NCBI RefSeq assembly: GCF_020510705.1
Contig: NZ_CP075184.1
Location: 2,418,001-2,482,000, forward strand
Source of the DNA: Acidovorax radicis
GTDB lineage: Bacteria > Pseudomonadota > Gammaproteobacteria > Burkholderiales > Burkholderiaceae_C
Length of the DNA stretch: 64,000 bases
Direction: 5' to 3'
Part shown: positions 26,948-34,640 of the stretch, piece by piece
How the letters are laid out: the number at the start of each line of letters is the position of its first letter
How positions within the stretch are numbered: the stretch's first letter is position 1
Translations under genes and position numbers: made by a program
Notes under the pieces: model-generated
Told to the model about the DNA's origin: nothing
The model's database searches: none
Seen by the model: only the letters and a program-made list of their open reading frames with translations

Positions 26948-27436
26948 TTAATGACCCCAGCCGCCACCGCTTTGCTGAGCCGACGCAGCAGGTTGGCAGG
27001 TAAAGCAGGCGTTGTTGCTGGCGATGTTCTGCACCGCTTTGCTGTTGCTGCCGCTGGAGAGGTTGTTGACGGAAGCGTTGTACATCATGGTGTACTGGTT
27101 TGAGTGGCCGCTGATTGTCACCTCTCCCACGTTGGAGGACAGGTTCTGGCTGGCATAGGCATCGCTGCCGGACGCGGTATTGGTCACATTGCCACCGATG
27201 CCGCCGACCGATTGGGTCGATGTGCCGCTGATGGTGGTGTTGCCGCTGTTGCTGGCAAGGTTTTGGAAGGCCTCACTCTTGGATCCGGTCGAATTGTTGT
27301 TGACCGAGGTGGAGGTGAGCGACGCAAACTGGTTGGATGTGCCGCTGATGACGATCTCTGGGCTGGAGGCGACCGGGGTGGTGGCCATGGCGGCGGTGGC
27401 GATGGCACTCAAGGCGATGAAAGCAAGGGTTTTCAT
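26948..27436 (-). CDS. Exported Ser/Asn/Gln-rich 39-residue-repeat protein (candidate amyloid subunit)
   Basis: A 162-residue protein with a Sec signal (MKTLAFIALSAIATAAMA, cut after residue 18). Residues 27-65, 66-104 and 105-143 are three repeats of exactly 39 residues. Shared positions are Ile-Ser-Gly-x-Ser-x-Gln at 4-10, Val-x-Asn at 19-21, Gly-Ser at 25-26 and Ala-x-Gln-Asn-x-x-Ser-Asn at 30-37. Regular Gln/Asn/Ser/Gly ladders of this kind build the beta-solenoid stacks of curli and Fap amyloids, though the pattern matches neither consensus exactly. The C-terminal tail has Cys-Phe-Thr-Cys and a Gly-rich end. AAGGAA lies about 7 nt before the ATG. It is the first gene of the minus-strand operon. 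Confidence 0.8.
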   Translation of the reverse strand: MKTLAFIALSAIATAAMATTPVASSPEIVISGTSNQFASLTSTSVNNNSTGSKSEAFQNLASNSGNTTISGTSTQSVGGIGGNVTNTASGSDAYASQNLSSNVGEVTISGHSNQYTMMYNASVNNLSSGSNSKAVQNIASNNACFTCQPAASAQQSGGGWGH

Positions 27437-27605
27437 GACAGTTCCTTCGAAATTGCACTTCTCTACACACGCTACGTCTGCGGGGGCGCAGCATCGCAGC
27501 TACCTGACAGGGAGAAACGATGGGTGGCGCCCTTGGGTGAGTAAGCCATTTGCCCCACGTTTCTGCTCTGTCTGGTTTCAGTGTGTGTCTTGTGCCAGAG
27601 TGCGC

Positions 27606-27642
27606 CAATCCACCGAAATGGTTAGCGTGCCTGGGGGATCTG
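27606..27642 (-). promoter_or_regulatory. Shared upstream motif pair, copy A
   Basis: Plus-strand CAATCCACCGAAATG followed 12 nt later by GGGGGATCTG, about 170 bp upstream of the repeat-protein start. Both elements recur in the same order and orientation upstream of the GGDEF-EAL gene. Confidence 0.5.
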
Positions 27643-27727
27643 CAGTGTGTCCTCTGGGGCCAAGTGCCCTGCTGGCGAGGGTTGTGGGAGCGAAATATGG
27701 GTCTTGGCGCCCCTGAATTGTTAGGTA

Positions 27728-27742
27728 GTTACGGTATGTAAC
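27728..27742. promoter_or_regulatory. Dyad GTTAC-GGTAT-GTAAC, candidate operator
   Basis: Perfect 5-bp inverted repeat around a 5-bp spacer, in the middle of the divergent promoter region. The size fits a helix-turn-helix dimer site; the adjacent LuxR-type regulator is the obvious candidate, by inference only. Confidence 0.4.
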
Positions 27743-27977
27743 AAAAGAAACTGCACTGATTTTTGTCACTATCTGATTCGTTTTGTTGCTGCAATATGTA
27801 CTAACAGCTCTTGGAGAACGACGGACTTCGTCCGTTGGTGGCGTCGGACGGGTTTGGGTTGTTGCGCGTGGACGCTGAGCTGGGAGGTTTTTGGGATGGG
27901 GCAGCGCTCAAGCTCCATCGTTGGTCGTGCCAGAGGTGATGGTGTGCCTAAAAAAGGCCGTTTGAGGAGTGCTCCCC

Positions 27978-28799
27978 GTGGACCAGAGTGCGCAAGCCAA
28001 TGTCAATGCCGGTATTAATGTCGGCGCCAGTGCCGGGGCCCATATGGCCCTTTTAGAGCAGCACGCAGCCGTGCGAGCGGGGCTGTTTTCGACGTACAGC
28101 AACCCCCCCTCGGTGTGGCCCGATTTCATGGTGGGCCAGGAAGCGAAACCCGTGCGGGTGTTGCTTGTGGATGACGATGAACACGTCCGCCGCGTGATCG
28201 CTCAAGAGCTTATGGGAGATCCCCGCACGCTTTTGATTGCACAAGCAACCAGCGTGCGTGAAGGGCGCAAGGCGATCAAACAGCATGAATTCGACGTTTT
28301 GCTGGTGGACATCAATCTCGGGGATGGTCTGGGTTTCGAATTGCTCGAATATCTGCATACGGTACGACCCCAAGCGCAGGCGGTAGTGATCTCGGTGATG
28401 GAGAGTGATGACCAATTGCTACGCGCATTTGAGCTGGGCGCGACGGGTTATCTGGGTAAAAACTCCTGGTTCGGTAGCTATCTGCAGGCGGTGTTGCAGG
28501 TGGCCAATGGTGGTGCTTCCATTACACCCACACTGGCGCGGCGGCTTCTACAGCGGTTTGATCGCGCCCACGCCGTAGAGTCAGCGAGGCGTCCGAAGGA
28601 CGAGGCAGAGCACCTGTCGGTGCGCGAAAAGGAAATCCTGAGCTTGGTGGCCAGTGGCTATACCAGTGCAGAGATCGGTGCCCGGCTGCTGATCAGTACC
28701 CTCACCGTCAACACCCATGTTCGCAACATCTATCGCAAGTTGCAGGTGCGAACACGCGCGCAGGCCGTGCGGTTTGCGTCTTTGTGGGGTCTGCTTTAG
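27978..28799 (+). CDS. LuxR/NarL-type response regulator next to the amyloid locus
   Basis: Phosphorylation-controlled DNA-binding protein of about 273 residues. The receiver domain has the acidic pocket VLLVDDDEHVRR, the phospho-acceptor Asp in LLVDINLGDGLG near residue 113, and a conserved Lys in GYLGKNS. The C-terminal LuxR HTH reads LSVREKEILSLVASGYTSAE, then TVNTHVRNIYRKLQVRTRAQ. An unusual leader of about 50 residues precedes the receiver. The GTG at 27978 is chosen because GAGGAG lies 8 nt upstream; ATGs at 28046 and 28128 are alternatives, the last removing the leader. It is divergent from the amyloid operon and 47 bp upstream of its kinase. Confidence 0.88.
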   Translation: MDQSAQANVNAGINVGASAGAHMALLEQHAAVRAGLFSTYSNPPSVWPDFMVGQEAKPVRVLLVDDDEHVRRVIAQELMGDPRTLLIAQATSVREGRKAIKQHEFDVLLVDINLGDGLGFELLEYLHTVRPQAQAVVISVMESDDQLLRAFELGATGYLGKNSWFGSYLQAVLQVANGGASITPTLARRLLQRFDRAHAVESARRPKDEAEHLSVREKEILSLVASGYTSAEIGARLLISTLTVNTHVRNIYRKLQVRTRAQAVRFASLWGLL

Positions 28800-28846
28800 C
28801 GCATTGGGCGTAGCCGGGCAGAACTTGACGCCAACGATAGACAGTC

Positions 28847-29707
28847 ATGTTCGAAAAACGCAACCGCCGCCTGCTGCTGGTCGGTCTGGCGATATGGTGC
28901 TTGCAGCTTTTTCTGACGGTTTATGTACTCCAGCATATCCTGCACGAGAGTCCGGCCTACCTGATTGCGCTACAGGTGATTCTGCTGGTCACTTTGTTTT
29001 TTCGGGGCCGGGCCATGCTGCGGCCATTCCTGGGCGCCTTCTTCCGTGACCGGCGATATAGACAGCGCGCCAGCCCCGAGGTAGTGGCCGAACGCCAACG
29101 CATCGCGCGTGACCTGCATGACGGCGTCGGCCTGCAATTGACGGCTGCCATGGCCCTGCTTGATGCCCAGAATCCCCGAGAGTTACGCACGCTGCAGGAG
29201 TTGCAGATGTGCCTGCTCAGCCTGCGCCTTGCGGTCGACTCCATCTCTTCGTCCAACGACCCGTTGACCCTGCGGCTTGCTTGCCTTCGCCATCGCATAG
29301 AACCGGTGTTGACGCTGCGCAATATCGGCCTGGTGTGGAATATCCAGCCGCCAGATGGCCTGCCCGTACCGTGCGGCGCTACTGCCTCCGAGATCGTGTT
29401 CATCCTGCAGGAGGCGTTCAGCAATGTGCTGCACCATGCGCAGGCTACGGAGGTCACGGTGACAATGGTCCACGAAGTGAACAGGGGGGTGTGGTGCATT
29501 GAAGTTCGTGACAACGGCATCGGCCTGTCGAAGGGCACTGACGCTGCTGAATCCAGCCCAGGGTATGGCCTGAAAACCATGCGCGAGCGGGCATTGCGGG
29601 CGGGGCTTTTTCTGGCACAGGAAACCCCGGAAGGCGGTGGCACGCGGGTGCGGCTGGAAGCGGGGGGGTATTGGTCGTTTGACTTTGCGGACAGGCTCGT
29701 TATTTGA
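28847..29707 (+). CDS. NarX/DegS-type sensor histidine kinase
   Basis: A 286-residue membrane histidine kinase. Two hydrophobic helices near residues 9-30 and 38-55 are joined by a very short loop, so there is almost no periplasmic sensing domain. The HisKA_3 phospho-acceptor motif ERQRIARDLHDGVGLQL follows near residue 83, and the ATPase has EAFSNVLHHAQA (N box), VRDNGIGLSKG and GYGLKTMRERA. It is paired with the preceding response regulator. With so little outside the membrane, it may sense the membrane itself or a partner protein. Confidence 0.9.
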   Translation: MFEKRNRRLLLVGLAIWCLQLFLTVYVLQHILHESPAYLIALQVILLVTLFFRGRAMLRPFLGAFFRDRRYRQRASPEVVAERQRIARDLHDGVGLQLTAAMALLDAQNPRELRTLQELQMCLLSLRLAVDSISSSNDPLTLRLACLRHRIEPVLTLRNIGLVWNIQPPDGLPVPCGATASEIVFILQEAFSNVLHHAQATEVTVTMVHEVNRGVWCIEVRDNGIGLSKGTDAAESSPGYGLKTMRERALRAGLFLAQETPEGGGTRVRLEAGGYWSFDFADRLVI

Positions 29708-29889
29708 ATGCTGCGCGTGGGTATAGGTCGTTTTGTATGGGGTGCCTTGAGCGAAAAACCGTGAAAATGGCACCGCCTTGGCCTGAACGTGAACCGATGG
29801 CGCCGTGAGGCAGAAAGCCGGGTATGGAGGCCCGGGCCTTGCAGCTATGGCACACTCGCGCGCTTCGTCTTTTGCAACCTCAGCAGCCC

Positions 29890-32259
29890 ATGCAGCAGAT
29901 CATTCGGCAACTGGCCGCAGAAATCAGGGTCAGTGAACAACAGGTACGCGCAGCGGTAGAGCTGCTCGACAGCGGGGCCACCGTGCCGTTTATTGCCCGA
30001 TACCGCAAGGAAGTAACCAACGGGCTCGACGACATTCAGCTTCGTGAACTGGAGGCCCGCCTGGGCTACCTGCGCGAGCTGGACGACCGCCGCGCTGCGG
30101 TCCTTAAAAGCATTGACGAGCAAGGCAAACTCACCGATGCACTGCGCGCAGCGATCGCCGCCGCACCGACCAAGCAGGAGCTGGAGGACATCTACCTGCC
30201 GTTCAAACAAAAGCGCCGCACCAAAGGCCAGATCGCCAGGGAGTTTGGCATCGAGCCACTCGCTGACAAGCTTTTTGCCGACCCCACGCTGGACCCGGCC
30301 GTTGAAGCAGCGGCATTCACGAGGCCGCCCGAGGTACTGGACGACGGCAAGCCCGGTGCGGACTTCTCCACCGTGCCTGCTGTTCTTGATGGTGTGCGCG
30401 ACATTCTTTCTGAGCGTTGGGCCGAGGACCCCGCCCTGGTGCAGAGCCTGCGCGAATGGCTCTGGGCCGAGGGCCTGCTGCGCAGCAAGAAGGTGGAGGG
30501 CAAGAACGAGAACGATCCCGAGGTCTCCAAGTTCCGCGACTACTTTGAATACGACGAGCCGATTGGCCGCGTGCCCTCGCACCGCGCGCTGGCGGTGTTC
30601 CGGGGCCGGGGCCTCGAAATTCTCGAAGCCAAGCTGGTGTTGCCTGTTGAGCCGGAGCCAGGCAAGCCGAGCCTGGCCGAAGGCAAGATCGCCCTGCACC
30701 TGGGCTGGAGCCATGCGGGCCGCAAGGCCGACGACCTGATCCGCAAGTGCGTGGCCTGGACCTGGCGCGTGAAACTGAGCCTCTCTACCGAGCGCGACCT
30801 GTTTGCCCGCCTGCGCGACGACGCTGAAAAAGTCGCCATCAAGGTGTTTGCCGACAACCTGCGTGACCTGCTGCTGGCCGCGCCTGCGGGCCCGCGCGTG
30901 GTGATGGGGCTGGACCCCGGCATTCGCACCGGCGTGAAGGTGGCTGTGGTGGACGACACCGGCAAGCTGGTGGAGACGGCCACGGTGTACCCCCACGAGC
31001 CGCGCCGCGACTGGGAAGGGGCGTTGCACACCCTGGCCAAGCTGGCCGAGAAGCACGGCGTGAACCTGATTGCCATCGGCAACGGCACGGCCAGCCGTGA
31101 AACCGACAAGCTGGCCGCCGACCTCGTCAAGCTGGCTGCCAAGGCAGACCGCGCCATCGAGAAAGTGGTGGTGAGCGAGGCGGGCGCGTCGGTTTACTCC
31201 GCCAGCGAATACGCCAGCCAGGAAATGCCTGATGTAGACGTGAGCCTGCGCGGCGCCGCCTCCATCGCCCGCCGCCTGCAAGACCCGCTGGCCGAACTGG
31301 TGAAGATCGACCCCAAGAGCATTGGCGTGGGCCAGTACCAGCACGACGTGAACCAGAGCGAGTTGGCGCGCACGCTGGGCACGGTGGTGGAAGACTGCGT
31401 GAACTCGGTGGGTGTGGACCTGAACACGGCCAGCGTGCCGCTGCTCTCCCGCGTGTCGGGCCTGTCGGGCAGCGTGGCCAAGGCGGTGGTGCGCTGGCGC
31501 GAGGCCAATGGCGCGTTCAAGAGCCGCAAGCAGTTGATGGAAGTGGCCGGCCTGGGCGCCAAGACCTTCGAGCAGAGCGCGGGCTTCTTGCGCATCCGGG
31601 GTGGCGAGAACCCTCTGGACATGACCGGCGTGCACCCTGAGACGTATCCCGTGGTCGAGCAGATCATGGAAAAGACGGGCAAGCCGGTGGCCGAGATCAT
31701 GGGTCGCTCTGACATGCTCAAGACCCTCAAGCCTGAGCTGTTCGCCAATGAGAAGTTTGGTGTCATCACCGTCAAGGACATCCTGGCCGAGCTGGAGAAG
31801 CCCGGCCGCGACCCGCGCCCGGACTTCAAGGTGGCGCGCTTCAACGACGGCGTGGAAGACATCAAGGATTTGAAGGAAGGCATGATCCTGGAGGGCACGG
31901 TGAGCAATGTGGCCCAGTTTGGCGCCTTCATCGACCTGGGGGTGCACCAGGACGGCCTGGTGCACGTGAGCCAGCTGGCGCACAAGTTCGTGAACGACGC
32001 CCGCGAAGTGGTCAAGACCGGCGACATCGTCAAGGTCAAGGTCATGGAGGTGGACGTGGAGCGCAAGCGCATCGGCCTGTCGATGAAGCTGGGCGATGCA
32101 CCACCACGCCAGGGCGGCGACCGGGGTGCACCCCGCGATAACCGGTTTGAGGGTGCAGGCCGGGGGTATGCGCAACCGCAGCGCCGCGCGCCCGAGTCCA
32201 CGCAGCAGTCGGCCATGGCATCGGCATTTGCAAAGCTGCAACAAGTCAAAGGCAGGTAG
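29890..32259 (+). CDS. tex: Tex family transcription accessory protein
   Basis: Cytoplasmic nucleic-acid-binding protein of about 789 residues, the usual length. It has the N-terminal Tex HTH region (VPFIARYRKEVTNGLDD), the YqgF/RNase H-like domain (VMGLDPGIRTGVKVAVVD near residue 340), helix-hairpin-helix repeats (VGVDLNTASVPLLSRVSGLS) and a C-terminal S1 domain (EGTVSNVAQFGAFIDLGVHQ). A Gly/Arg-rich tail follows. The ATG at 29890 gives the conserved opening MQQIIRQLAAEI; the frame extends further up without homology. Tex influences transcription of some toxin and virulence genes in other bacteria. Confidence 0.95.
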   Translation: MQQIIRQLAAEIRVSEQQVRAAVELLDSGATVPFIARYRKEVTNGLDDIQLRELEARLGYLRELDDRRAAVLKSIDEQGKLTDALRAAIAAAPTKQELEDIYLPFKQKRRTKGQIAREFGIEPLADKLFADPTLDPAVEAAAFTRPPEVLDDGKPGADFSTVPAVLDGVRDILSERWAEDPALVQSLREWLWAEGLLRSKKVEGKNENDPEVSKFRDYFEYDEPIGRVPSHRALAVFRGRGLEILEAKLVLPVEPEPGKPSLAEGKIALHLGWSHAGRKADDLIRKCVAWTWRVKLSLSTERDLFARLRDDAEKVAIKVFADNLRDLLLAAPAGPRVVMGLDPGIRTGVKVAVVDDTGKLVETATVYPHEPRRDWEGALHTLAKLAEKHGVNLIAIGNGTASRETDKLAADLVKLAAKADRAIEKVVVSEAGASVYSASEYASQEMPDVDVSLRGAASIARRLQDPLAELVKIDPKSIGVGQYQHDVNQSELARTLGTVVEDCVNSVGVDLNTASVPLLSRVSGLSGSVAKAVVRWREANGAFKSRKQLMEVAGLGAKTFEQSAGFLRIRGGENPLDMTGVHPETYPVVEQIMEKTGKPVAEIMGRSDMLKTLKPELFANEKFGVITVKDILAELEKPGRDPRPDFKVARFNDGVEDIKDLKEGMILEGTVSNVAQFGAFIDLGVHQDGLVHVSQLAHKFVNDAREVVKTGDIVKVKVMEVDVERKRIGLSMKLGDAPPRQGGDRGAPRDNRFEGAGRGYAQPQRRAPESTQQSAMASAFAKLQQVKGR

Positions 32260-32373
32260 GCGCCAGGATGGTGGGCCGGTGGCCCACCGGTCCATAATCG
32301 CCAGCAACCAAGCGCCTGTTTTCGATAGGCCCTTGGCCTAATGCACCACTTAACCACGAGGCACCCTGACCCC

Positions 32374-33201
32374 ATGGAGTTGAACGCACTGCTGGCCCAA
32401 CCTGTGGCGCTGCCCAGCTTTCCGCGCGCGGTGGCGTTGCTGATGAGTGAGCTGGCGCACGGCGAGCCCAGCCTGCGGCGTTTGAATCAGCTCTTTGGCA
32501 CCGACCCCGCGCTGGCGGCCCGGTTGCTGGAACTGGCCAACTCTGCGGCCTTTCAACTGCCGCGCCAGATTTCGGGCATCCCGGAGGCGCTGGCGCTGCT
32601 GGGCATTGCGCAGTTGCGCGCTTTGGTCACCACGGCACCGTTGGGCACCACATCGCGGTCAGTGCCCGGCGTGAACATGCAACAGTTCTGGCGTTGCAGC
32701 CTGAACACGGCCAAGCTGGCCCGCTCGCTGGCGGGCATCGTTCACCAAAACCAGATTGCTGCCTACACGGCAGGCCTTTTGCACGCGGTGGGCGAGCTCG
32801 TCATCCACCTTGCAGACCCTGAGAAGGCGCAAGCGGTCAACACGCTGGTGGCGCCGTTTGATCTGCGCCGCGACCGGATCGAGCAACGCATCTTTGGCTA
32901 CAGCTATGGCCATGTGACCGCCGGGTGCGCCCGCCGCTGGCAGTTGCCCGGGGTGGTGATCGACGCGCTGCAATACCAAAGCGCTCCGTTCGATGGCGAT
33001 GCCTATGAGCCCCTGGCGGGGGTCATTCATCTGGCGGCGTGGCGCGCCCGCGCCCGTGAAGCCGAGCTCACGGACAAAGAGCTGGCCGTGTCTTTCCCTG
33101 GAGAGGTGGGCTTGACCCTGGGACTGGACATCGACATGGTGCTGCAGCAAGACCCCATTGATTGGACCGCCAAGCCCGAGGCGGCCGACTACATCGTGTA
33201 G
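32374..33201 (+). CDS. HDOD-domain signalling protein
   Basis: A 275-residue protein made mainly of one HDOD domain, a catalytically inert HD-like module found in signalling and chemotaxis proteins. Visible features are LPSFPRAVALLMSELAHGEP, FGTDPALAARLLELANSAAF, ISGIPEALALLGIAQLRALV and the degenerate HD region YTAGLLHAVGELVIHLADPE. The ATG at 32374 is preferred over one at 32341 because it starts at the conserved region. HDOD proteins often act with c-di-GMP or two-component networks; a partner cannot be named. Confidence 0.85.
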   Translation: MELNALLAQPVALPSFPRAVALLMSELAHGEPSLRRLNQLFGTDPALAARLLELANSAAFQLPRQISGIPEALALLGIAQLRALVTTAPLGTTSRSVPGVNMQQFWRCSLNTAKLARSLAGIVHQNQIAAYTAGLLHAVGELVIHLADPEKAQAVNTLVAPFDLRRDRIEQRIFGYSYGHVTAGCARRWQLPGVVIDALQYQSAPFDGDAYEPLAGVIHLAAWRARAREAELTDKELAVSFPGEVGLTLGLDIDMVLQQDPIDWTAKPEAADYIV

Positions 33202-33285
33202 TCGGAGGCAGGCAGTCCGCGCTTGGGGATGGGGCGGCGGGCGGCTCTGCCCCTCACGCTGGTCGATGGTCGCTGTTCACGCCGC

Positions 33286-33310
33286 GTTGCGTTGCGTTGC
33301 TTTGCTTTGC
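33286..33310. repeat. Pentanucleotide tandem repeat (GTTGC x3, TTTGC x2)
   Basis: Five 5-bp units immediately upstream of the patatin-like gene start. Copy-number change would alter promoter or leader spacing rather than a reading frame. Confidence 0.8.
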
Positions 33311-33323
33311 GACAATCGTGTGC

Positions 33324-34568
33324 ATGAAAGCCCTGCGTATCCATGCCGGTCCCGGCGCCCTTCGTCACCTTCAAAAACATGGGCTGCAGCCCGCCCATGT
33401 GGGGGTGATCCCTGCCGCAGCGGGTGGGCCCAAGGGGCTGGTTCTGGGGCCGCTGGATCGGTTCATCTTTGGTGAGTGGCTGGCGCAATCGTGCCAGCCG
33501 GTGGATTTGGTGGGTGCATCCATTGGCGCGTGGCGCATGGCCACGGCGTGCCTGCAAGACGCCCAGGGAGCGTTTGAGCGCCTGGAGCACGACTACGTTC
33601 ACCAGCACTATGAATTGCCCCCAGGCAAAAGGCGCCCCACGGCCACGCATGTGAGCGAGCGGTTCGGGCAGAACTTGCAGGCGTTTTACGCAGGCCGGGT
33701 GCATGAAGTGCTCAACCACCCGCGCTACCGCTTGCATATCGTGACGTCACGCGGCCGCGGACTGTTGCGCCGCGAGCATGGTGTGGCCACGCCACTGGGT
33801 TATCTGGCGGCTTTTTTGTCGAATGCCGTGCACCGCAAGGCCCTGGGCGCGTGGCTGGAGCGCGTGGTGTTTTCATCACCCGTTCCTGGGCACGATCCCA
33901 TGGCGGCGGCGGCGGGTGGTGCGGGCAACGGCGCCGTGTCGCAGGTGTTGCCACGGCTTCCGTTTGGCATCGTCGACTACCCCACGCGCCAGGTGGGGCT
34001 CAGTGTGGAAAACTTTTTGCCGGCGCTGCAGGCCAGTTGCTCCATACCCTTTGTATTGCAGGCCGTGCACGACATCCCCGGTGCGCCGCGCGGCGCGTAT
34101 TGGGACGGTGGCATCACGGACTACCACCTGCATCTGGCGTACGGGCAGCAGTTAGTGCCCGGGAATGCTTCTGATTTGATAGCTGCTAGCGCTTATCCAT
34201 CAAGAGCTGGAGGCCAAAAAGACTTGAAAATTGGTGGCGCTGACAGCTTCAGCGCTGAGCGTGGCATCGTGTTGTATCCCCACTTTCAGCACCAGGTGGT
34301 CCCTGGCTGGCTCGACAAGGGGCTGGCGTGGCGCCACCATGCCACGCCCGCACTCGACCGTGTGGTGGTGCTCTCTCCCCACCCCGACTGGGTTCGTACC
34401 CTGCCTAACGCCAAGCTGCCAGACCGCAGGGATTTCACCCATTACGGCACCGACAGCGGCGCGCGCGCCAAGGCGTGGCTGGGCGCAATACGCGCCAGTC
34501 AGCAGCTGGCGGATGAATGGGCTCAATGGCTGGCACGCCCGGACATGGCGCAGGTCCTGGCGTTGTAG
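33324..34568 (+). CDS. Patatin-like phospholipase with a dispersed repeat inside its coding sequence
   Basis: Lipid acyl hydrolase of 414 residues. The oxyanion-hole Gly-rich loop is VIPAAAGGPKGLVLG, the nucleophile elbow is VGASIGAWRMA (Gly-x-Ser-x-Gly, Ser near residue 68), and the Asp of the Ser-Asp dyad is in YWDGGITDYHL. Near residues 283-303 the coding sequence contains a member of the dispersed palindromic repeat family, coding for ASDLIAASAYPSRAGGQKDL. It is in frame and without stops, just before GIVLYPHFQHQVVPGWLDKG. The insert lies after the catalytic residues, so activity may survive. The ATG at 33324 begins the conserved region; upstream codons are not protein-like. Confidence 0.85.
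   Translation: MKALRIHAGPGALRHLQKHGLQPAHVGVIPAAAGGPKGLVLGPLDRFIFGEWLAQSCQPVDLVGASIGAWRMATACLQDAQGAFERLEHDYVHQHYELPPGKRRPTATHVSERFGQNLQAFYAGRVHEVLNHPRYRLHIVTSRGRGLLRREHGVATPLGYLAAFLSNAVHRKALGAWLERVVFSSPVPGHDPMAAAAGGAGNGAVSQVLPRLPFGIVDYPTRQVGLSVENFLPALQASCSIPFVLQAVHDIPGAPRGAYWDGGITDYHLHLAYGQQLVPGNASDLIAASAYPSRAGGQKDLKIGGADSFSAERGIVLYPHFQHQVVPGWLDKGLAWRHHATPALDRVVVLSPHPDWVRTLPNAKLPDRRDFTHYGTDSGARAKAWLGAIRASQQLADEWAQWLARPDMAQVLAL
34171..34230 (+). repeat. Dispersed palindromic repeat, copy 2, inside a coding sequence
   Basis: Plus-strand copy GATTTGATAGCTGCTAGCGC + TTATCCATCAAGAGCTGGAG + GCCAAAAA. The left arm CTAGCGCTTAT is intact; the right arm reads AAGAGCTGGAGG instead of AAGCGCTAGAGG. It lies entirely in the patatin-like gene and keeps its frame. 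Confidence 0.85.
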
Positions 34569-34640
34569 GCGCTGGGGATTGCAGCGCCGATGGCGCATCG
34601 CCGTTGCCGCGCGTGGTCAGGGCCAGGGCGGCTGCGCGAA

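Larger units (their letters stand above)
27437..27977. promoter_or_regulatory. Long divergent promoter region of the amyloid operon and its two-component system
   Basis: 540 bp between the repeat-protein gene and the response-regulator gene, AT-richer than its surroundings around 27715-27810. It holds a GTTAC dyad, a conserved 15-mer shared with another promoter region, and a short ACGGAC-TTC-GTCCGT hairpin near 27821. No gene is apparent. The size suggests multiple regulator sites. Confidence 0.55.

Noticed and set aside
27569..27606. Possible sigma-54 promoter (TGGCAC / TTGGCGC) upstream of the amyloid operon
   Set aside because: The GG-GC spacing does not fit the -24/-12 consensus by direct count.
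29845..32307. Open frame of about 820 codons antisense to tex
   Set aside because: Antisense shadow with no motifs and repetitive Leu/His/Ala composition.
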